64,000 nt of DNA. Origin: Clostridium beijerinckii. Its GTDB lineage: Bacteria > Bacillota > Clostridia > Clostridiales > Clostridiaceae. Position 1 is the stretch's first letter. Each line of letters begins with the position of its first letter. The position numbers were made by a program, and so were the translations under genes. The stretch lies in NCBI RefSeq assembly GCF_036699995.1, contig NZ_CP144906.1, positions 1,178,001 to 1,242,000 on the forward strand. The letters are read 5' to 3'. Shown here piece by piece: positions 36,701-46,180 of the stretch. The notes under the pieces are model-generated. The model was not told where the DNA came from and did no database searches. It saw nothing but the letters and a program-made list of their open reading frames with translations.

Positions 36701-37502
36701 AGCTAAGCCAAAGGTTGTAATTCCAGTATTCCCAGGAAACAACTGTGAATATGACTGTGCTAGAGCATTTGAAAAAGAAGGAGCAGAAGTTACTCAAGTA
36801 GTATTTAGAAATATTACGAAGGAAGCTCTTAATGATTCAATTGAAAGACTTGCAAAAGAAATAAGTACAGCTCAAATTCTTATGATTCCAGGAGGGTTCT
36901 CAGCAGGGGATGAACCAGATGGTTCAGGTAAATTCATTGCCAATGCTCTTAGAAATGAAAAGATAAGTAATAGCGTAATGGAATTACTTAAGAATAGAGA
37001 TGGATTAGCACTTGGTATTTGTAACGGCTTCCAAGCGTTAATTAAATTAGGATTAGTACCATATGGGGAAATAGTTGATATTAAAGAAGACATGGCTACC
37101 TTGACGTACAATAATATAAATAGACATATGTCTTCAATTATAAGTACAAAAGTCGTTTCAAATAAATCACCTTGGTTTAGTGAAGTTAACGTAGGAGATA
37201 TACATTCAGTTGCAATCTCCCATGGTGAAGGAAGATTTGTTGCACCAGAAAGCTTAATTAAAGAATTAATTGCCAATGGTCAAGTGGCAACTCAATATGT
37301 TGATTTTGATGGAAATGTATCATTAAATATGCCATTCAATCCAAATGGATCAATGTACGGAATAGAAGGTATAACAAGTCCAGATGGAAGAGTTTTAGGT
37401 AAGATGGCTCATAGCGAAAGAATAGGAACAGATTTATATAGAAATATTCCAGGAGACTTTGATCAAAAGATCTTCAAAGCAGGAGTAAATTACTTTAAGT
37501 AG
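33756..37502 (+). CDS. purL: Phosphoribosylformylglycinamidine synthase, single chain
   Basis: 1248 residues from the ATG at 33756 (GGAGG 7 bases upstream; the frame from 33693 lacks a site). The large form joins a PurS-like N-terminus, two AIR-synthase-like halves (ETHNHPTEIEPFGGAATCLG in the first, RWGKPFAALLGAY in the second) and a C-terminal glutaminase with PGGFSAGDEPDGSGK, the nucleophile Cys in ALGICNGFQ and the His in AISHGEGRF. It converts FGAR, glutamine and ATP to FGAM, step 4 of purine synthesis. It is the first purine gene of the cluster, with its own promoter, and is separated from purE by 720 bases. Confidence 0.97.
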   Translation: MLNIRSVFVEKKKGFNVEAQSLLNDFRDNLGVTGLEDVRLVNKYIISDIPEEYYNKALHTIFSEATVDVVYESELPMNEGEIAFGVEYLPGQYDQRADSASECLALLTAEDKVEIKSAKVVVLKGNLSKDDIEKIKKYYINPVDSREVDINSKDLSSLSNIPKDVQILDGFTSKTLDQLKEFHSGQGLAMSIDDLLMIQDYFKGEKRDPSITEIKVIDTYWSDHCRHTTFSTILEDVQIEDNKYTAPIKASYEGYIKSRSYVYGEKEKNKTLMDMAVIAMKELRKRGKLEDLDISEEINACSINVKIETDKGMEDYLVMFKNETHNHPTEIEPFGGAATCLGGAIRDPLSGRTYVYQAMRVTGAADPTVPVEDTLEGKLPQRKITLGAAHGYSSYGNQIGLATGQVEEVYHPNYAAKRMEVGAVIAAAPKENVVREEPALGDVIILLGGRTGRDGVGGATGSSKEHTVDSINECGAEVQKGNAPTERKLQRLFRNSKVAKMIKRCNDFGAGGVSVAIGELCRGLDIDLDKVPKKYEGLDGTELAVSESQERMAVVVTKENADEFIRLSNEENLEATLVAHVTDTDRLRLFWRGKNIVDLKRTFLDTNGATQKTNVTVKAPVDYPYVVADIDVKEEWINNLRKLNVSSQQGLSERFDATIGHGTVLMPFGGKYAKTPAEGMAAKIPVLDGESADATLMTFGFNPELGTWSPYHMAYYAVIESISKLAAMGGDYRKARLTFQEYFERLGSESSRWGKPFAALLGAYEAQMAFETAAIGGKDSMSGSFGDLDVPPTLVSFAVGVEKARNIISPEFKEAGSSLVLLQTEKLEDGTINLDKLKKNLDVLYKLIQDEKVISSSAVKYGGVSETVTKMTLGNRIGVEIDNLTKDELFGFNYGTIVLEVKNNINVENEFKDCLYKEIGKTISSEAIVSKQYDLNLSIQALEKTYEEKLSSVFKIKTEDVEGKVETVLYDKKSKLSPAIKVAKPKVVIPVFPGNNCEYDCARAFEKEGAEVTQVVFRNITKEALNDSIERLAKEISTAQILMIPGGFSAGDEPDGSGKFIANALRNEKISNSVMELLKNRDGLALGICNGFQALIKLGLVPYGEIVDIKEDMATLTYNNINRHMSSIISTKVVSNKSPWFSEVNVGDIHSVAISHGEGRFVAPESLIKELIANGQVATQYVDFDGNVSLNMPFNPNGSMYGIEGITSPDGRVLGKMAHSERIGTDLYRNIPGDFDQKIFKAGVNYFK

Positions 37503-37569
37503 ATAAGTGAAGCTCCAAATTTTACATTTGGATAGCTGAACTTAGTTAATGCCTAAAAGCGTTAACTTC

Positions 37570-37636
37570 CTTAAAAATGATTTGGTGTGAATCACTTACT
37601 CAGCGAGCATATGCGAGTCGAGTTTCCTTTAAAAAA
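37570..37636. repeat. TCGA/TTTCC repeat block, inverted copy
   Basis: GGTGTGAATCACTTACTCAG and GCGAGTCGAGTTTCCTTTAA match the complement of 37940-37980 with small changes. It faces the two direct copies 300-400 bases downstream. Confidence 0.6.
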
Positions 37637-37708
37637 GATTTGTTCTTTATGAAGGTTGATTAAGTAAGTTTCTGGGCGTCTTATTAGCTAGAATGATAAA
37701 GTGCCCAG

Positions 37709-37756
37709 AATATAAGAATATAAGAATATAAGAATATAAGAATATAAGAATATAAG
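37709..37756. repeat. Microsatellite (AATATAAG)6
   Basis: Six perfect copies of the 8-mer AATATAAG run from 37709 to 37756. An 8-base period does not keep a reading frame. It is likely to vary in copy number between strains. Confidence 0.9.
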
Positions 37757-37935
37757 AACTTAAATATGAAAATAGTTTTATATTTAAAAACTTAAAAAGG
37801 TATATATGTAAGAAGTTAAATTTTAAAATATGTATAAAGTTAAGTATATAAATATTTAAAAAGATAAATATGAAGATATGTAAATAGATAAATATATAAA
37901 TATGTAAATATTTATAGTTGTAATGCGGGTTGGGG

Positions 37936-38163
37936 ATATTTAAAGGAAACTCGACTCACTTCGTTCGCTGAGTAAGTTCGAAGGGCGAAATCAAAGATTT
38001 CGATTCTCACTTATAGTAATAATGCGGGCTGCGGGTATTTAAAGGAAACTCGACTCACGTTCGTTCGCTGAGTGCTCACAGAGTAAGCGACCATCATCAA
38101 ATCATAGATTTGAGATGTCTGCTTAAGTTCGAAGAGCGAAATCGTAGATTTCGATTCTCACTT
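37936..38163. repeat. TCGA/TTTCC repeat block, two direct copies
   Basis: Both copies run from ATTTAAAGGAAACTCGACTC through TTCGTTCGCTGAGT to CGATTCTCACTTAT. The second is longer because it holds the segment CTCACAGAGTAAGCGACCAT to GAGATGTCTGCTTAA that also occurs, inverted, at 28610-28680. TAATGCGGGTTG precedes each copy and a third TAATGCGGGTTG follows at 38167. Confidence 0.75.
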
Positions 38164-38222
38164 ATAATGCGGGTTGCAGATACTTAAAGGAAATATATAA
38201 ATTAAAAAACAGGAGGCTTAAG

Positions 38223-38702
38223 ATGCAAGTAGCAATATTTTTTGGAAGTAAATCAGACACAGAGGTTATGAGGGGAGCGGCAAATGCTTTAAAGGAATTT
38301 GGAGTAGAATATAAAGCATTTATACTTTCAGCTCATAGAGTACCAGAAAAATTAGAAGAAACATTAGAAGAAATTCAAGCTCAAGGATGCCAAGTTATTA
38401 TAGCTGGAGCAGGGCTTGCAGCACATTTACCAGGAGTAATAGCATCAAAGACAATACTTCCTGTAATAGGAGTTCCAGTTAAGGCAGCTCTTGAAGGTGT
38501 TGATGCATTATATTCTATAGTACAAATGCCAAAATCAATTCCAGTTGCTACTGTTGGTATAAATAACAGCTACAATGCAGGAATGTTAGCGGTTCAAATG
38601 TTATCAGTTAATAATGATGAATTAAAAAATAAATTAAAAGAATTCAGATTAAATATGAAGAAAAAATTCATTGAGGAAAATGCGGAAGGGGTAGAACTAT
38701 AA
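38223..38702 (+). CDS. purE: N5-carboxyaminoimidazole ribonucleotide mutase
   Basis: 159 residues, class I Pur[11 protein letters not shown] binds the phosphate near residue 6 and [11 protein letters not shown] carries the catalytic His; [14 protein letters not shown] is the glycine-rich loop. It shifts the carboxyl group of N5-CAIR to form CAIR. AGGAGG lies 7 bases before the ATG. The stop codon overlaps the purC start by one base. No purK was seen in this window, so either purK is elsewhere or the enzyme works directly on AIR and CO2. Confidence 0.95.
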   Translation: MQVAIFFGSKSDTEVMRGAANALKEFGVEYKAFILSAHRVPEKLEETLEEIQAQGCQVIIAGAGLAAHLPGVIASKTILPVIGVPVKAALEGVDALYSIVQMPKSIPVATVGINNSYNAGMLAVQMLSVNNDELKNKLKEFRLNMKKKFIEENAEGVEL

Positions 38703-39409
38703 TGGAAAAATTAGAAATGTTATATGAAGGAAAAGCAAAGAAAATTTACGCAACAGATAAGGCTGACGAAGTAATTGTATATTACAAAGATGATGCAACA
38801 GCATTCAATGGAGAAAAGAAAGGCCAAATCGAAGATAAAGGTATAATGAATAATGCTATAACTTCAGTATTGTTTGAAATATTAGAAAAAGCAGGAGTTA
38901 AAACTCACTTTATAGAGAAACTAAATGATAGAGAACAATTATGTAAAAAGGTTGAAATAGTTCCACTTGAAGTAATAGTGAGAAATGTTGCAGCTGGAAG
39001 CATGGCTAAGAGATTAGGTCTTGAAGAAGGATTTAAACTTAAGACTACTGTATTTGAATTATCATATAAAGATGACTCATTAGGAGATCCATTAATAAAT
39101 GATTATCATGCAGTTGGAATTGGTGCAACTACTTTTGAAGAATTAAAAGTAATCTATGATATGACAGCAAAAATTAATGACACTCTTAAAGCTGTATTTA
39201 AAGAACAAAACATAAACTTAATCGACTTTAAAGTTGAATTTGGTAGATGTGCTGATGGAACAATAGTTTTAGCTGACGAAATCTCACCAGATACTTGCAG
39301 ATTCTGGGATGCAACAACAGGAGAAAAATTAGATAAAGATAGATTTAGAAGAGACTTAGGTAATGTTAAAGATGCTTATGTTGAAATATTAAAGAGAATT
39401 TCTAAGTAG
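38702..39409 (+). CDS. purC: SAICAR synthetase
   Basis: 235 residues. [20 protein letters not shown] is the N-terminal ATP-binding block, [17 protein letters not shown] the substrate loop and [14 protein letters not shown] with [14 protein letters not shown] the C-terminal active site. It joins CAIR and aspartate. The ATG shares one base with the purE stop (TAATG), giving tight coupling. Length is typical of the bacterial single-domain enzyme. Confidence 0.96.
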   Translation: MEKLEMLYEGKAKKIYATDKADEVIVYYKDDATAFNGEKKGQIEDKGIMNNAITSVLFEILEKAGVKTHFIEKLNDREQLCKKVEIVPLEVIVRNVAAGSMAKRLGLEEGFKLKTTVFELSYKDDSLGDPLINDYHAVGIGATTFEELKVIYDMTAKINDTLKAVFKEQNINLIDFKVEFGRCADGTIVLADEISPDTCRFWDATTGEKLDKDRFRRDLGNVKDAYVEILKRISK

Positions 39410-39666
39410 TATATATTTAGAATCAGATTTATTATAAAATTTATATTAGAATGCAATTAGTAATGCACAATGAGGGAACTAAGTTCACAGAGGAAGGTTG
39501 AGAATTCATAAATTAAGTCTTGAGTGTTATTTTAAATTCTTATCTATCTGATGAATTTTGATGAATTATGTGATTTAGAAGTCCAAAAAAATTTCATCCT
39601 TAATTGTGCATTAGTTCTCATGTATTTTAAGTTTTCTAAAAATAGATTAGTGAAAGGATTGTATAG
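39410..39666. repeat. purC-purF gap with a GCACAAT inverted repeat
   Basis: 257 bases. TTAGTAATGCACAATGAGG near 39457 and CCTTAATTGTGCATTAG near 39597 face each other and make the region a loose 160-base palindrome. The wording GTGCATT/AATGCAC is that of the TTGCAA-ended family, but its ends are absent. No promoter was recognised. Confidence 0.45.
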
Positions 39667-41082
39667 ATGAGTAATCCGAATTTTGAATTAATAATGGATC
39701 CAAGTAATGATAAATTTAAGGATGAGTGTGGGGTATTTGGAGTATATACTAATAAGCCAATAGATGTAGCATCAATGACTTACTATGGACTTTATGCTCT
39801 TCAACATAGAGGGCAGGAAAGTGCTGGAATTGCAGTAGCAGATGGTGAAAAAATTGACATACATAAAGGATTAGGTTTAATCACTGAAGCATTTAAGCAG
39901 GAAGATTTACAAAAGCTAAAAGGTCATATAGCTATAGGTCACGTAAGATATTCAACTGCTGGTGGAAAAGGCATCGAAAATGCTCAGCCAATACTCGTTT
40001 CATCAAAGATGGGACCAATAGCTATGGCTCATAACGGAACTTTAGTAAATGCAGATGTAATAAAAGAATTACTTGAAGATGGAGGACAAATCTTTCATAC
40101 TACAACAGATTCTGAAGTAATTGCATGTCTTATAGCAAGAAGTGCAAAAAAAGGTTTTGCAAAGGCAGTAGTTGATGCTATGTCAGCTGTTAGAGGATCA
40201 TTTGCATTAACTATTATGTCAAAGAATAGATTAATTGGGGCTAGAGATCCACATGGAATTAGACCACTTTCGTTGGGGAAAATTGAAGAAGGTTACATTC
40301 TAACTTCAGAAAGCTGCGCTTTAGATGCAATAGGTGCTGAATTTGTAAGGGATATAGAACCAGGAGAAATAGTTATAATAGACAGTGAAGGAATAAGTTC
40401 ATATAGATATTCTGAAAATACTAAATGTCAGACATGTGCTTTTGAATATATATATTTTGCTAGACCAGACTCTAGAATTGATGGGCTTGAAGTTCATACA
40501 ACAAGAGTTAAAGCAGGAGAACAGTTATACAAAGAGCATCCATTAGATGCAGATGTTGTTATAGCAGTTCCAGACTCTGGAATACCAGCAGCTATCGGAT
40601 ATGCAAAGGCTTCTGGAATACCTTATGATACTGGATTTATTAAAAATAGATACGTTGGAAGAACTTTTATATCGCCATCTCAAGAAATAAGAGAAAGAGC
40701 AGTCGCAGTAAAGTTAAATCCACTAAAATCAAACTTAGAAGGAAAAAGAGTTATACTTATTGATGACTCAGTAGTAAGAGGTACTACATCAAAACATTTA
40801 GTTGAATCACTTAGACGTGCAGGTGTAAAAGAAGTTAGTTTCTTACTAGCATCACCAAGTGTTAAGTATCCATGTTATTTTGGAATAGATACACCTTATA
40901 GAAGTGAGCTTGTTGCTGCTAATAATACTATAGAAGAGATTAGAGATATGATTGGAGCAGATTATTTAGGATATCTAAGTGAAGAAGGTGTTTATAAGAG
41001 CTGTGGTGATAGAGAAGAATTTTGTATGGGATGCTTTAATGGAGTTTACCCAGTTGCAACACCAGTAGAGAAAGAGATATAG
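39667..41082 (+). CDS. purF: Amidophosphoribosyltransferase
   Basis: 471 residues. The start gives a 20-residue propeptide before CGVFGVY, so Cys21 becomes the N-terminal nucleophile of the glutaminase after cleavage. The PRPP motif is VILIDDSVVRGTTS near residue 362. Cysteines in CQTCAF and in SCGDREEFCMGCFNG mark the 4Fe-4S form known from Bacillus. It commits PRPP to purine synthesis and is expected to be inhibited by AMP and GMP nucleotides. GAAAGGA precedes the ATG. Confidence 0.96.
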   Translation: MSNPNFELIMDPSNDKFKDECGVFGVYTNKPIDVASMTYYGLYALQHRGQESAGIAVADGEKIDIHKGLGLITEAFKQEDLQKLKGHIAIGHVRYSTAGGKGIENAQPILVSSKMGPIAMAHNGTLVNADVIKELLEDGGQIFHTTTDSEVIACLIARSAKKGFAKAVVDAMSAVRGSFALTIMSKNRLIGARDPHGIRPLSLGKIEEGYILTSESCALDAIGAEFVRDIEPGEIVIIDSEGISSYRYSENTKCQTCAFEYIYFARPDSRIDGLEVHTTRVKAGEQLYKEHPLDADVVIAVPDSGIPAAIGYAKASGIPYDTGFIKNRYVGRTFISPSQEIRERAVAVKLNPLKSNLEGKRVILIDDSVVRGTTSKHLVESLRRAGVKEVSFLLASPSVKYPCYFGIDTPYRSELVAANNTIEEIRDMIGADYLGYLSEEGVYKSCGDREEFCMGCFNGVYPVATPVEKEI

Positions 41083-41151
41083 ACATCTAAGGCACATTCA
41101 TCTATTGTTTTTTGAATATGTCAATAGCATTTTGAAAGGTGGAGTTAATAA

Positions 41152-42153
41152 ATGATTACTTACAAAGAAGCGGGAGTTAACATAGAAGAAGGATATAAGT
41201 CAGTTAAGCTTATAAAAGAATACGCAGCAAGAACTATGAGTCAATATGTTTTAAATGGTCTTGGAAGTTTTGCTGGAATGGTTGAATTACCATCAGGCTA
41301 TGAAAAACCAGTTTTAGTTTCTGGAACTGATGGAGTAGGAACTAAACTAGAAATCGCATTTAAGAACAAGAAGTACGATACAGTTGGTATTGACTGCGTA
41401 GCTATGTGCGTAAATGATATTTTATGCCATGGGGCAAAACCATTATTTTTCTTAGATTACATAGCTTGTGGGAAGCTTGAAGCTGAAGTTGCAGCAGATT
41501 TAGTTAAAGGTATATCAGATGGATGTGTTGATTCTGACTGCGCATTAATTGGTGGAGAAACAGCTGAAATGCCTGGATTTTATTCAGATGGAGAATATGA
41601 TATGGCTGGATTTGCTGTTGGTATAGCTGATAAAGATAAGATTATTAATGGAAGCAATATTAAAGATGGAGATAAATTAATTGGTATAGCTTCTTCTGGA
41701 ATACATTCTAATGGATATTCATTAATCAGAAAAATATTCCCAGATTTAAATGAAGAATTTAATGGTGAAGAAGTATGGAAGACATTAATTACACCAACTA
41801 AGATTTATGTAAAACCAGTACTTAAATTGTTAGAAAGCTATGAAATTAAAGGTATGGCTCATGTTACAGGTGGTGGATTTATAGAAAATGTTCCAAGAAT
41901 GTTCAATGGTGGAGACTTCACAGCTGTAATTAACAAAGATTCATATCCACTTCCAGCTATATTTGAAAGAATCATTGAAAAAGGTGTAGATAAGGAACAT
42001 ATGTATAATACTTTTAACATGGGAATAGGGTTTGTTCTTGCTGTTAAAGATGAAGATGTGGAACCTATTATAAAGGCTTTAGTAGAAATGGGAGAAAAAG
42101 CTTATGAAATAGGATACGTAACATCTGGGGGTGAAGGTATTTGTTTAAAATAG
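41152..42153 (+). CDS. purM: Phosphoribosylformylglycinamidine cyclo-ligase
   Basis: 333 residues, AIR synthetase. VSGTDGVGTKLEIAF, DCVAMCVNDILCHGAKPLFF and LIGGETAEMPGFY are the conserved N-terminal blocks; AHVTGGGFIENVPRM is the C-terminal one. It closes the imidazole ring of AIR from FGAM with ATP. AAAGGTGGAG precedes the ATG. Its last 13 bases overlap purN. Confidence 0.96.
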   Translation: MITYKEAGVNIEEGYKSVKLIKEYAARTMSQYVLNGLGSFAGMVELPSGYEKPVLVSGTDGVGTKLEIAFKNKKYDTVGIDCVAMCVNDILCHGAKPLFFLDYIACGKLEAEVAADLVKGISDGCVDSDCALIGGETAEMPGFYSDGEYDMAGFAVGIADKDKIINGSNIKDGDKLIGIASSGIHSNGYSLIRKIFPDLNEEFNGEEVWKTLITPTKIYVKPVLKLLESYEIKGMAHVTGGGFIENVPRMFNGGDFTAVINKDSYPLPAIFERIIEKGVDKEHMYNTFNMGIGFVLAVKDEDVEPIIKALVEMGEKAYEIGYVTSGGEGICLK

Positions 42154-42752
42154 CGGTCTTGGTTTCTGGGGGCGGAACAGACCTACAATCGGTAATAGAT
42201 GCGGTGGAAAATAACTATATGAATGTTAAGATAGAGATGGTTATAGGAAGCCGTGATAATATTTATGCTTTAGAGAGGGCTAAAAAGCATAATATAGATA
42301 CTTTTGTAGTTACTAGGCGTGAGTATGGTGAAGAATCATCTAACAAGATCTTAGAATTAACAAAGGGAAAGGTTGATTTAATAGTTCTTGCAGGATTTTT
42401 GGCAATTTTAGATGGGGAAATATTAAAAGAATTTGATAATAGAATTATAAATATTCATCCATCTTTAATTCCATCGTTTTGTGGACCTGGAATGTACGGA
42501 TTAAAGGTTCATGAAGCCGTAATTAAAAGTGGTGTAAGATTTTCAGGATGTACAGTTCACTTTGTAAATTCCGAAGTTGATGGTGGTGCTATACTTCTTC
42601 AAGAAGTTGTGCCAGTTTATTTTGAAGATGATGCGGAAACGCTTCAAAAGAGGATTTTAGAAAAAGAACACGAAATATTACCTAAGGCAATTAAGTTAAT
42701 TAGCGAAAATAAAATCAGATTAATTGATGGTAGAGTCAAGATAGAAGAATAA
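42141..42752 (+). CDS. purN: Phosphoribosylglycinamide formyltransferase
   Basis: 203 residues. [17 protein letters not shown] is the GAR phosphate loop and [18 protein letters not shown] carries the conserved Asn-x-His pair; [14 protein letters not shown] completes the formyl transfer site. It uses 10-formyltetrahydrofolate. The start is TTG at 42141, inside the end of purM (13-base overlap) with AAGGT 3 bases upstream; no ATG comes before the first conserved block. The TTG start and overlap suggest coupled, lowered translation. Confidence 0.93.
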   Translation: MFKIAVLVSGGGTDLQSVIDAVENNYMNVKIEMVIGSRDNIYALERAKKHNIDTFVVTRREYGEESSNKILELTKGKVDLIVLAGFLAILDGEILKEFDNRIINIHPSLIPSFCGPGMYGLKVHEAVIKSGVRFSGCTVHFVNSEVDGGAILLQEVVPVYFEDDAETLQKRILEKEHEILPKAIKLISENKIRLIDGRVKIEE

Positions 42753-42765
42753 AGGAGGCCTTTTC

Positions 42766-44274
42766 GTGAAAAAGAGAGCTTTAATAAGTGTATTTGATAA
42801 AGAGGGAGTTTTAGATTTTGCTAAATTTTTAGTATCTAAAGATGTTGAAATTGTATCAACAGGTGGAACTTATAAATATTTGAAGGAAAATGGATTAAAT
42901 GTAATTGAAATCAATGAAGTTACTGATTTTCCTGAAATGTTGGATGGAAGAGTTAAAACACTTCATCCATTAGTTCATGCTGGAATATTAGCTATAAGAG
43001 ACAATGAAGAACATATGAATACATTAAAAGGAAGAAATATTCATACTATAGATTATGTAGTTGTAAATCTATATCCATTCTTTGAGAAAGTTAAAGAAGA
43101 TTTAGAATTTGAAGAAAAGGTTGAATTTATAGATATTGGTGGACCTACAATGCTTAGAGCAGCAGCTAAGAATTTTCAGGATGTTGTAGTAATTTCTGAT
43201 AAAAATGACTATAAAGTTGTTATGGAAGAGATTGAATCAGATGGAGAAACTTCTTATAAGACTAAGAAGAAATTGGCTGGTAAAGTGTTTAATCTTATGA
43301 GTGCTTATGATGGGGCTATTTCAAACTTCTTATTAGCTGATGATGAGGAAGAATATCCAGAATATCTTTCAGTTTCATATAAGAAGATGCAAAGTCTTAG
43401 ATATGGCGAAAATTCACATCAAACTGCAGCTGTTTACGCATCAACAATGCTTGATGGAGCTATGAACACTTTTGAAACATTAAATGGTAAGGAATTATCT
43501 TATAATAACTTCAAAGATGTGGATATAGCTTGGAAATGTGCTAATGAATTTGATGAACCAGCATGTTGTGCATTAAAACATAATACACCTTGTGGTGTTG
43601 CAATTGGAAAAGATTCTTATGAAGCTTATATGAAGGCATATGAAGTAGATCCAACTTCAATATTTGGTGGAATCATTGGATTTAATAGAAAAGTAGATAA
43701 GAAAACTGCTGAAGAAATGGTTAAAATTTTCTTAGAAGTTATAGCTGCACCAGAATATGATGAAGATGCTTTAGAAGTTTTAAAGACTAAAAAGAACTTA
43801 AGAGTTCTTAAATTCCATAATACTCCAAAGGCAGATAAATATATGGTTACAGTTGATGGAGCAATGCTTGTTCAAGAGGAAGACAATAAATTAGTAGAAG
43901 AAATTAAAGTTGTAACTGAAAAGAAACCAACTGATGAGGAAATGAAAGATTTATTATTCGGAATGAAAGTAGTTAAATACGTTAAATCTAATGCTATAGT
44001 TGTTGCTCATAATGGAATAGCACTTGGAATTGGCGGAGGTCAAGTTAACAGAATCTGGCCAACAGAAGATGCTTTAAAGAGAGGAAAAGGAGCTACAATC
44101 CTTGCATCAGATGCTTATTTCCCATTTAGAGATGTAGTTGATGAAGCTGCTAAAAACGGTATTAAAGCTATAATTCAACCAGGTGGTTCAATGAATGATC
44201 AAAAATCAATAGATGCTTGTAATGAACATGGGATAGCAATGGTATTTACAGGATATAGACATTTTAAACACTAA
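42766..44274 (+). CDS. purH: AICAR transformylase / IMP cyclohydrolase
   Basis: 502 residues, the usual bifunctional length. The N-terminal IMP cyclohydrolase (MGS-like) has [18 protein letters not shown] and STGGTYKYL; the transformylase has [25 protein letters not shown] and, at the end, [20 protein letters not shown]. It performs the last two steps to IMP. The start is GTG with AAAGGAGG 8 bases upstream, 13 bases after purN. A 416-base gap with a palindromic element separates it from purD. Confidence 0.96.
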   Translation: MKKRALISVFDKEGVLDFAKFLVSKDVEIVSTGGTYKYLKENGLNVIEINEVTDFPEMLDGRVKTLHPLVHAGILAIRDNEEHMNTLKGRNIHTIDYVVVNLYPFFEKVKEDLEFEEKVEFIDIGGPTMLRAAAKNFQDVVVISDKNDYKVVMEEIESDGETSYKTKKKLAGKVFNLMSAYDGAISNFLLADDEEEYPEYLSVSYKKMQSLRYGENSHQTAAVYASTMLDGAMNTFETLNGKELSYNNFKDVDIAWKCANEFDEPACCALKHNTPCGVAIGKDSYEAYMKAYEVDPTSIFGGIIGFNRKVDKKTAEEMVKIFLEVIAAPEYDEDALEVLKTKKNLRVLKFHNTPKADKYMVTVDGAMLVQEEDNKLVEEIKVVTEKKPTDEEMKDLLFGMKVVKYVKSNAIVVAHNGIALGIGGGQVNRIWPTEDALKRGKGATILASDAYFPFRDVVDEAAKNGIKAIIQPGGSMNDQKSIDACNEHGIAMVFTGYRHFKH

Positions 44275-44690
44275 TATAAATAAGTTATTTTTATTAGGTA
44301 ATTAAGCAATAAATTCTATATTGAATTGAAAATATATAATAAAAACCCTGTGTTTTTTTAAAGTTAATTGTTATAGATAAACAAGTTATGAATTAGACTT
44401 ATGCTTTGAAATGATTCCCGCATTAGAAAGAAAGGGTACTCTTTTGTGCAGTGTTGCATTTGAGAATATGGCTGTAGGATTTCTTCATTAGAAGTTGTTC
44501 CATTTTTGCTTGTACCAATCTTGTATTGGGAGCATGCAGAAATGGACGCAACTTTTGATGTTAGAAATCCACAGTTATATTCTTTAAGTCAACCGAAACA
44601 ATGGAGTATCCTTTCTTTCGGTTGGTTGTAACATAAGCTATGGGTGTATACTGTTTATCTATAACGGAATATTATTTTGGAGGTATGTAA
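44275..44690. other. Gap between purH and purD occupied by a palindromic element
   Basis: 416 bases without a gene. After about 95 AT-rich bases, a long palindrome fills 44370-44666 and ends 24 bases before purD, leaving only the ribosome site TGGAGG. No separate purD promoter was recognised. Confidence 0.6.
44370..44666. repeat. Long palindromic element with TATAGATAAACA ends
   Basis: The ends are GTTATAGATAAACA and TGTTTATCTATAAC, a perfect 14-bp inverted pair. Inside, GAAAGAAAGGGTACTC faces GAGTATCCTTTCTTTC, and GGATTTCTTC with AAGTTGTTCCATTTTTGC faces GCAGAAATGG and AACTTTTGATGTTAGAAATCC in part. The whole could fold into one hairpin of almost 300 bases in the pur mRNA. Confidence 0.8.
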
Positions 44691-45941
44691 ATGAAACTTC
44701 TTTTAATTGGTTCAGGTGGTAGAGAACATGCTTTGGCTTGGAAACTTGCAAAAAGTGAAAAGGTTGAAAAAATATTTGTTGCTCCAGGTAACGGTGGAAC
44801 TGCAATTGAAAATAAATGCGAAAATGTAAACATAACTGATATTGATGAATTAATTAAATTTGCTAAGGAAGAAATTATTGATCTTACAATAGTTGGGCCA
44901 GAAGATCCTTTAACAAAGGGAATTGTTAATAAGTTTAAAACAGAAGGATTAAAGATATTTGGACCAGCTGAAAATGGAGCAATGCTTGAAGGTAGTAAAA
45001 GCTTTTCTAAAGAGTTTATGAAAAAGTATGGCGTTAAGACAGCAGAATACGAAACATTTACAGATGTCAATGAAGCGCTTAAATATTTAGAAGTATGTCC
45101 TTATCCAACAGTGGTTAAAGCAGATGGTCTTGCAGCAGGAAAAGGCGTTGCTATATGTGAAACTAAAGAAGAAGCAATAGATGCAGTAAAATCGTATATG
45201 GTAGATGATATCTTCAATGGAGCGGGTCAAAAAATAGTAATTGAAGAATTCCTAGAAGGTGTTGAGGCATCAATTCTATCTATAACTGATGGAAAGACAA
45301 TAATTCCGTTCATATCAGGTAAAGACCATAAGCAGATATTTGATGGAGGTAAAGGACCAAATACAGGTGGAATGGGAGTATTAGCACCAAATCCTTATGT
45401 GACAGAAGATGTGATGAAGGATTTCGAAGAAAATATTATGGCTAAGACTTTAATTGGTATTAGAGAAGAAGGCTTTGATTATAAAGGAATAATCTTCTTT
45501 GGTATTATGATTACTGCAAAAGGAACTTATCTTTTGGAATATAATGTAAGAATGGGAGATCCTGAAACACAATCAGTTCTTTATCTAATGGAAAGTGACT
45601 TAGTAGAAGTCATTGAAGCAGCATTAAGAGAAGAACTAGATAAAACCACAATTAAGTGGAATGATGGTATCTGCATAAATGTCGTTTTAGCATCTAAAGG
45701 ATATCCAGGAGATTTTGTTAAAGGATATGAGATAACAATTGATGAAAAAGTTAAAGATAAAGTATTCTTAGCAGGAGCTAAAGCAGAAGATGGAGTTTTA
45801 AAGACTAACGGTGGAAGAGTATTATCAGTTATTGGCCTTGGAAAAACTCTAGAAGAAGCCAGAAAAGACGCTTACGAAAATATTAAATATGTTACTTTTG
45901 AAGGGGCATATTGTAGAAGTGATATAGGAACACATAAATAA
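44691..45941 (+). CDS. purD: Phosphoribosylamine-glycine ligase
   Basis: 416 residues, ATP-grasp enzyme. LLIGSGGREHALAWKLA is the N-terminal glycine-rich start, PTVVKADGLAAGKGVAIC the ATP-grasp block, GKDHKQIFDGGKGPNTGGMG the substrate loop, and YNVRMGDPETQ the metal site. It ligates phosphoribosylamine and glycine. GGAGG lies before the ATG, directly after the palindromic element. It is the last purine gene here and is followed by a terminator. Confidence 0.97.
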   Translation: MKLLLIGSGGREHALAWKLAKSEKVEKIFVAPGNGGTAIENKCENVNITDIDELIKFAKEEIIDLTIVGPEDPLTKGIVNKFKTEGLKIFGPAENGAMLEGSKSFSKEFMKKYGVKTAEYETFTDVNEALKYLEVCPYPTVVKADGLAAGKGVAICETKEEAIDAVKSYMVDDIFNGAGQKIVIEEFLEGVEASILSITDGKTIIPFISGKDHKQIFDGGKGPNTGGMGVLAPNPYVTEDVMKDFEENIMAKTLIGIREEGFDYKGIIFFGIMITAKGTYLLEYNVRMGDPETQSVLYLMESDLVEVIEAALREELDKTTIKWNDGICINVVLASKGYPGDFVKGYEITIDEKVKDKVFLAGAKAEDGVLKTNGGRVLSVIGLGKTLEEARKDAYENIKYVTFEGAYCRSDIGTHK

Positions 45942-45958
45942 ATATATTAAAGAAATGA

Positions 45959-46010
45959 GCTATTAGGTATTATCATGATTTAATCAATAACACCTGATAG
46001 TTTATTTTTT
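45959..46010 (+). terminator. purD terminator
   Basis: CTATTAGGT and ACCTGATAG pair (one G-U), extended by ATTAT/ATAA, with TTTATTTTTT after. Confidence 0.7.
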
Positions 46011-46027
46011 GCTATATATACCGCGGT

Positions 46028-46105
46028 AAGTTTCTATATCATAGTCTTAATTAAGAGCTGGTTTGCTAGAAATTTAAATATAAATTTTTTATTATAGGAC
46101 ATATG
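46028..46105. repeat. 78-bp conserved block, copy 1
   Basis: It reads AAGTTTCTATATCATAG, TCTTAATTAAGAGCTGG, TTTGCTAGAAATTTAAATA and TTATTATAGGACATATG in order. The same four parts, in the same order and spacing, occur at 55898 and 60011. Confidence 0.75.
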
Positions 46106-46145
46106 TTAAAGTTTGTATATATTTTTTTTATTAACTATTTGTTCA

Positions 46146-46174
46146 TTGATTTCCAACTGATTACATGTTAAAAT
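46146..46174 (+). promoter_or_regulatory. Promoter of the GYD-gene leader or small RNA
   Basis: TTGATT (46146-46151), 17 bases, TAAAAT (46169-46174). The start would be near 46181, about 85 bases before a strong terminator. Confidence 0.55.
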
Positions 46175-46180
46175 AATCAT

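Larger units (their letters stand above)
37503..38222. other. Repeat-filled gap between purL and purE
   Basis: 720 bases with no gene. In order: an inverted copy of the TCGA/TTTCC block (about 37570-37636), six copies of AATATAAG (37709-37756), an AT-rich degenerate stretch, and two direct copies of the TCGA/TTTCC block (37936-38016 and 38034-38163). No terminator or clear promoter was seen, so read-through into purE is possible. Confidence 0.65.
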
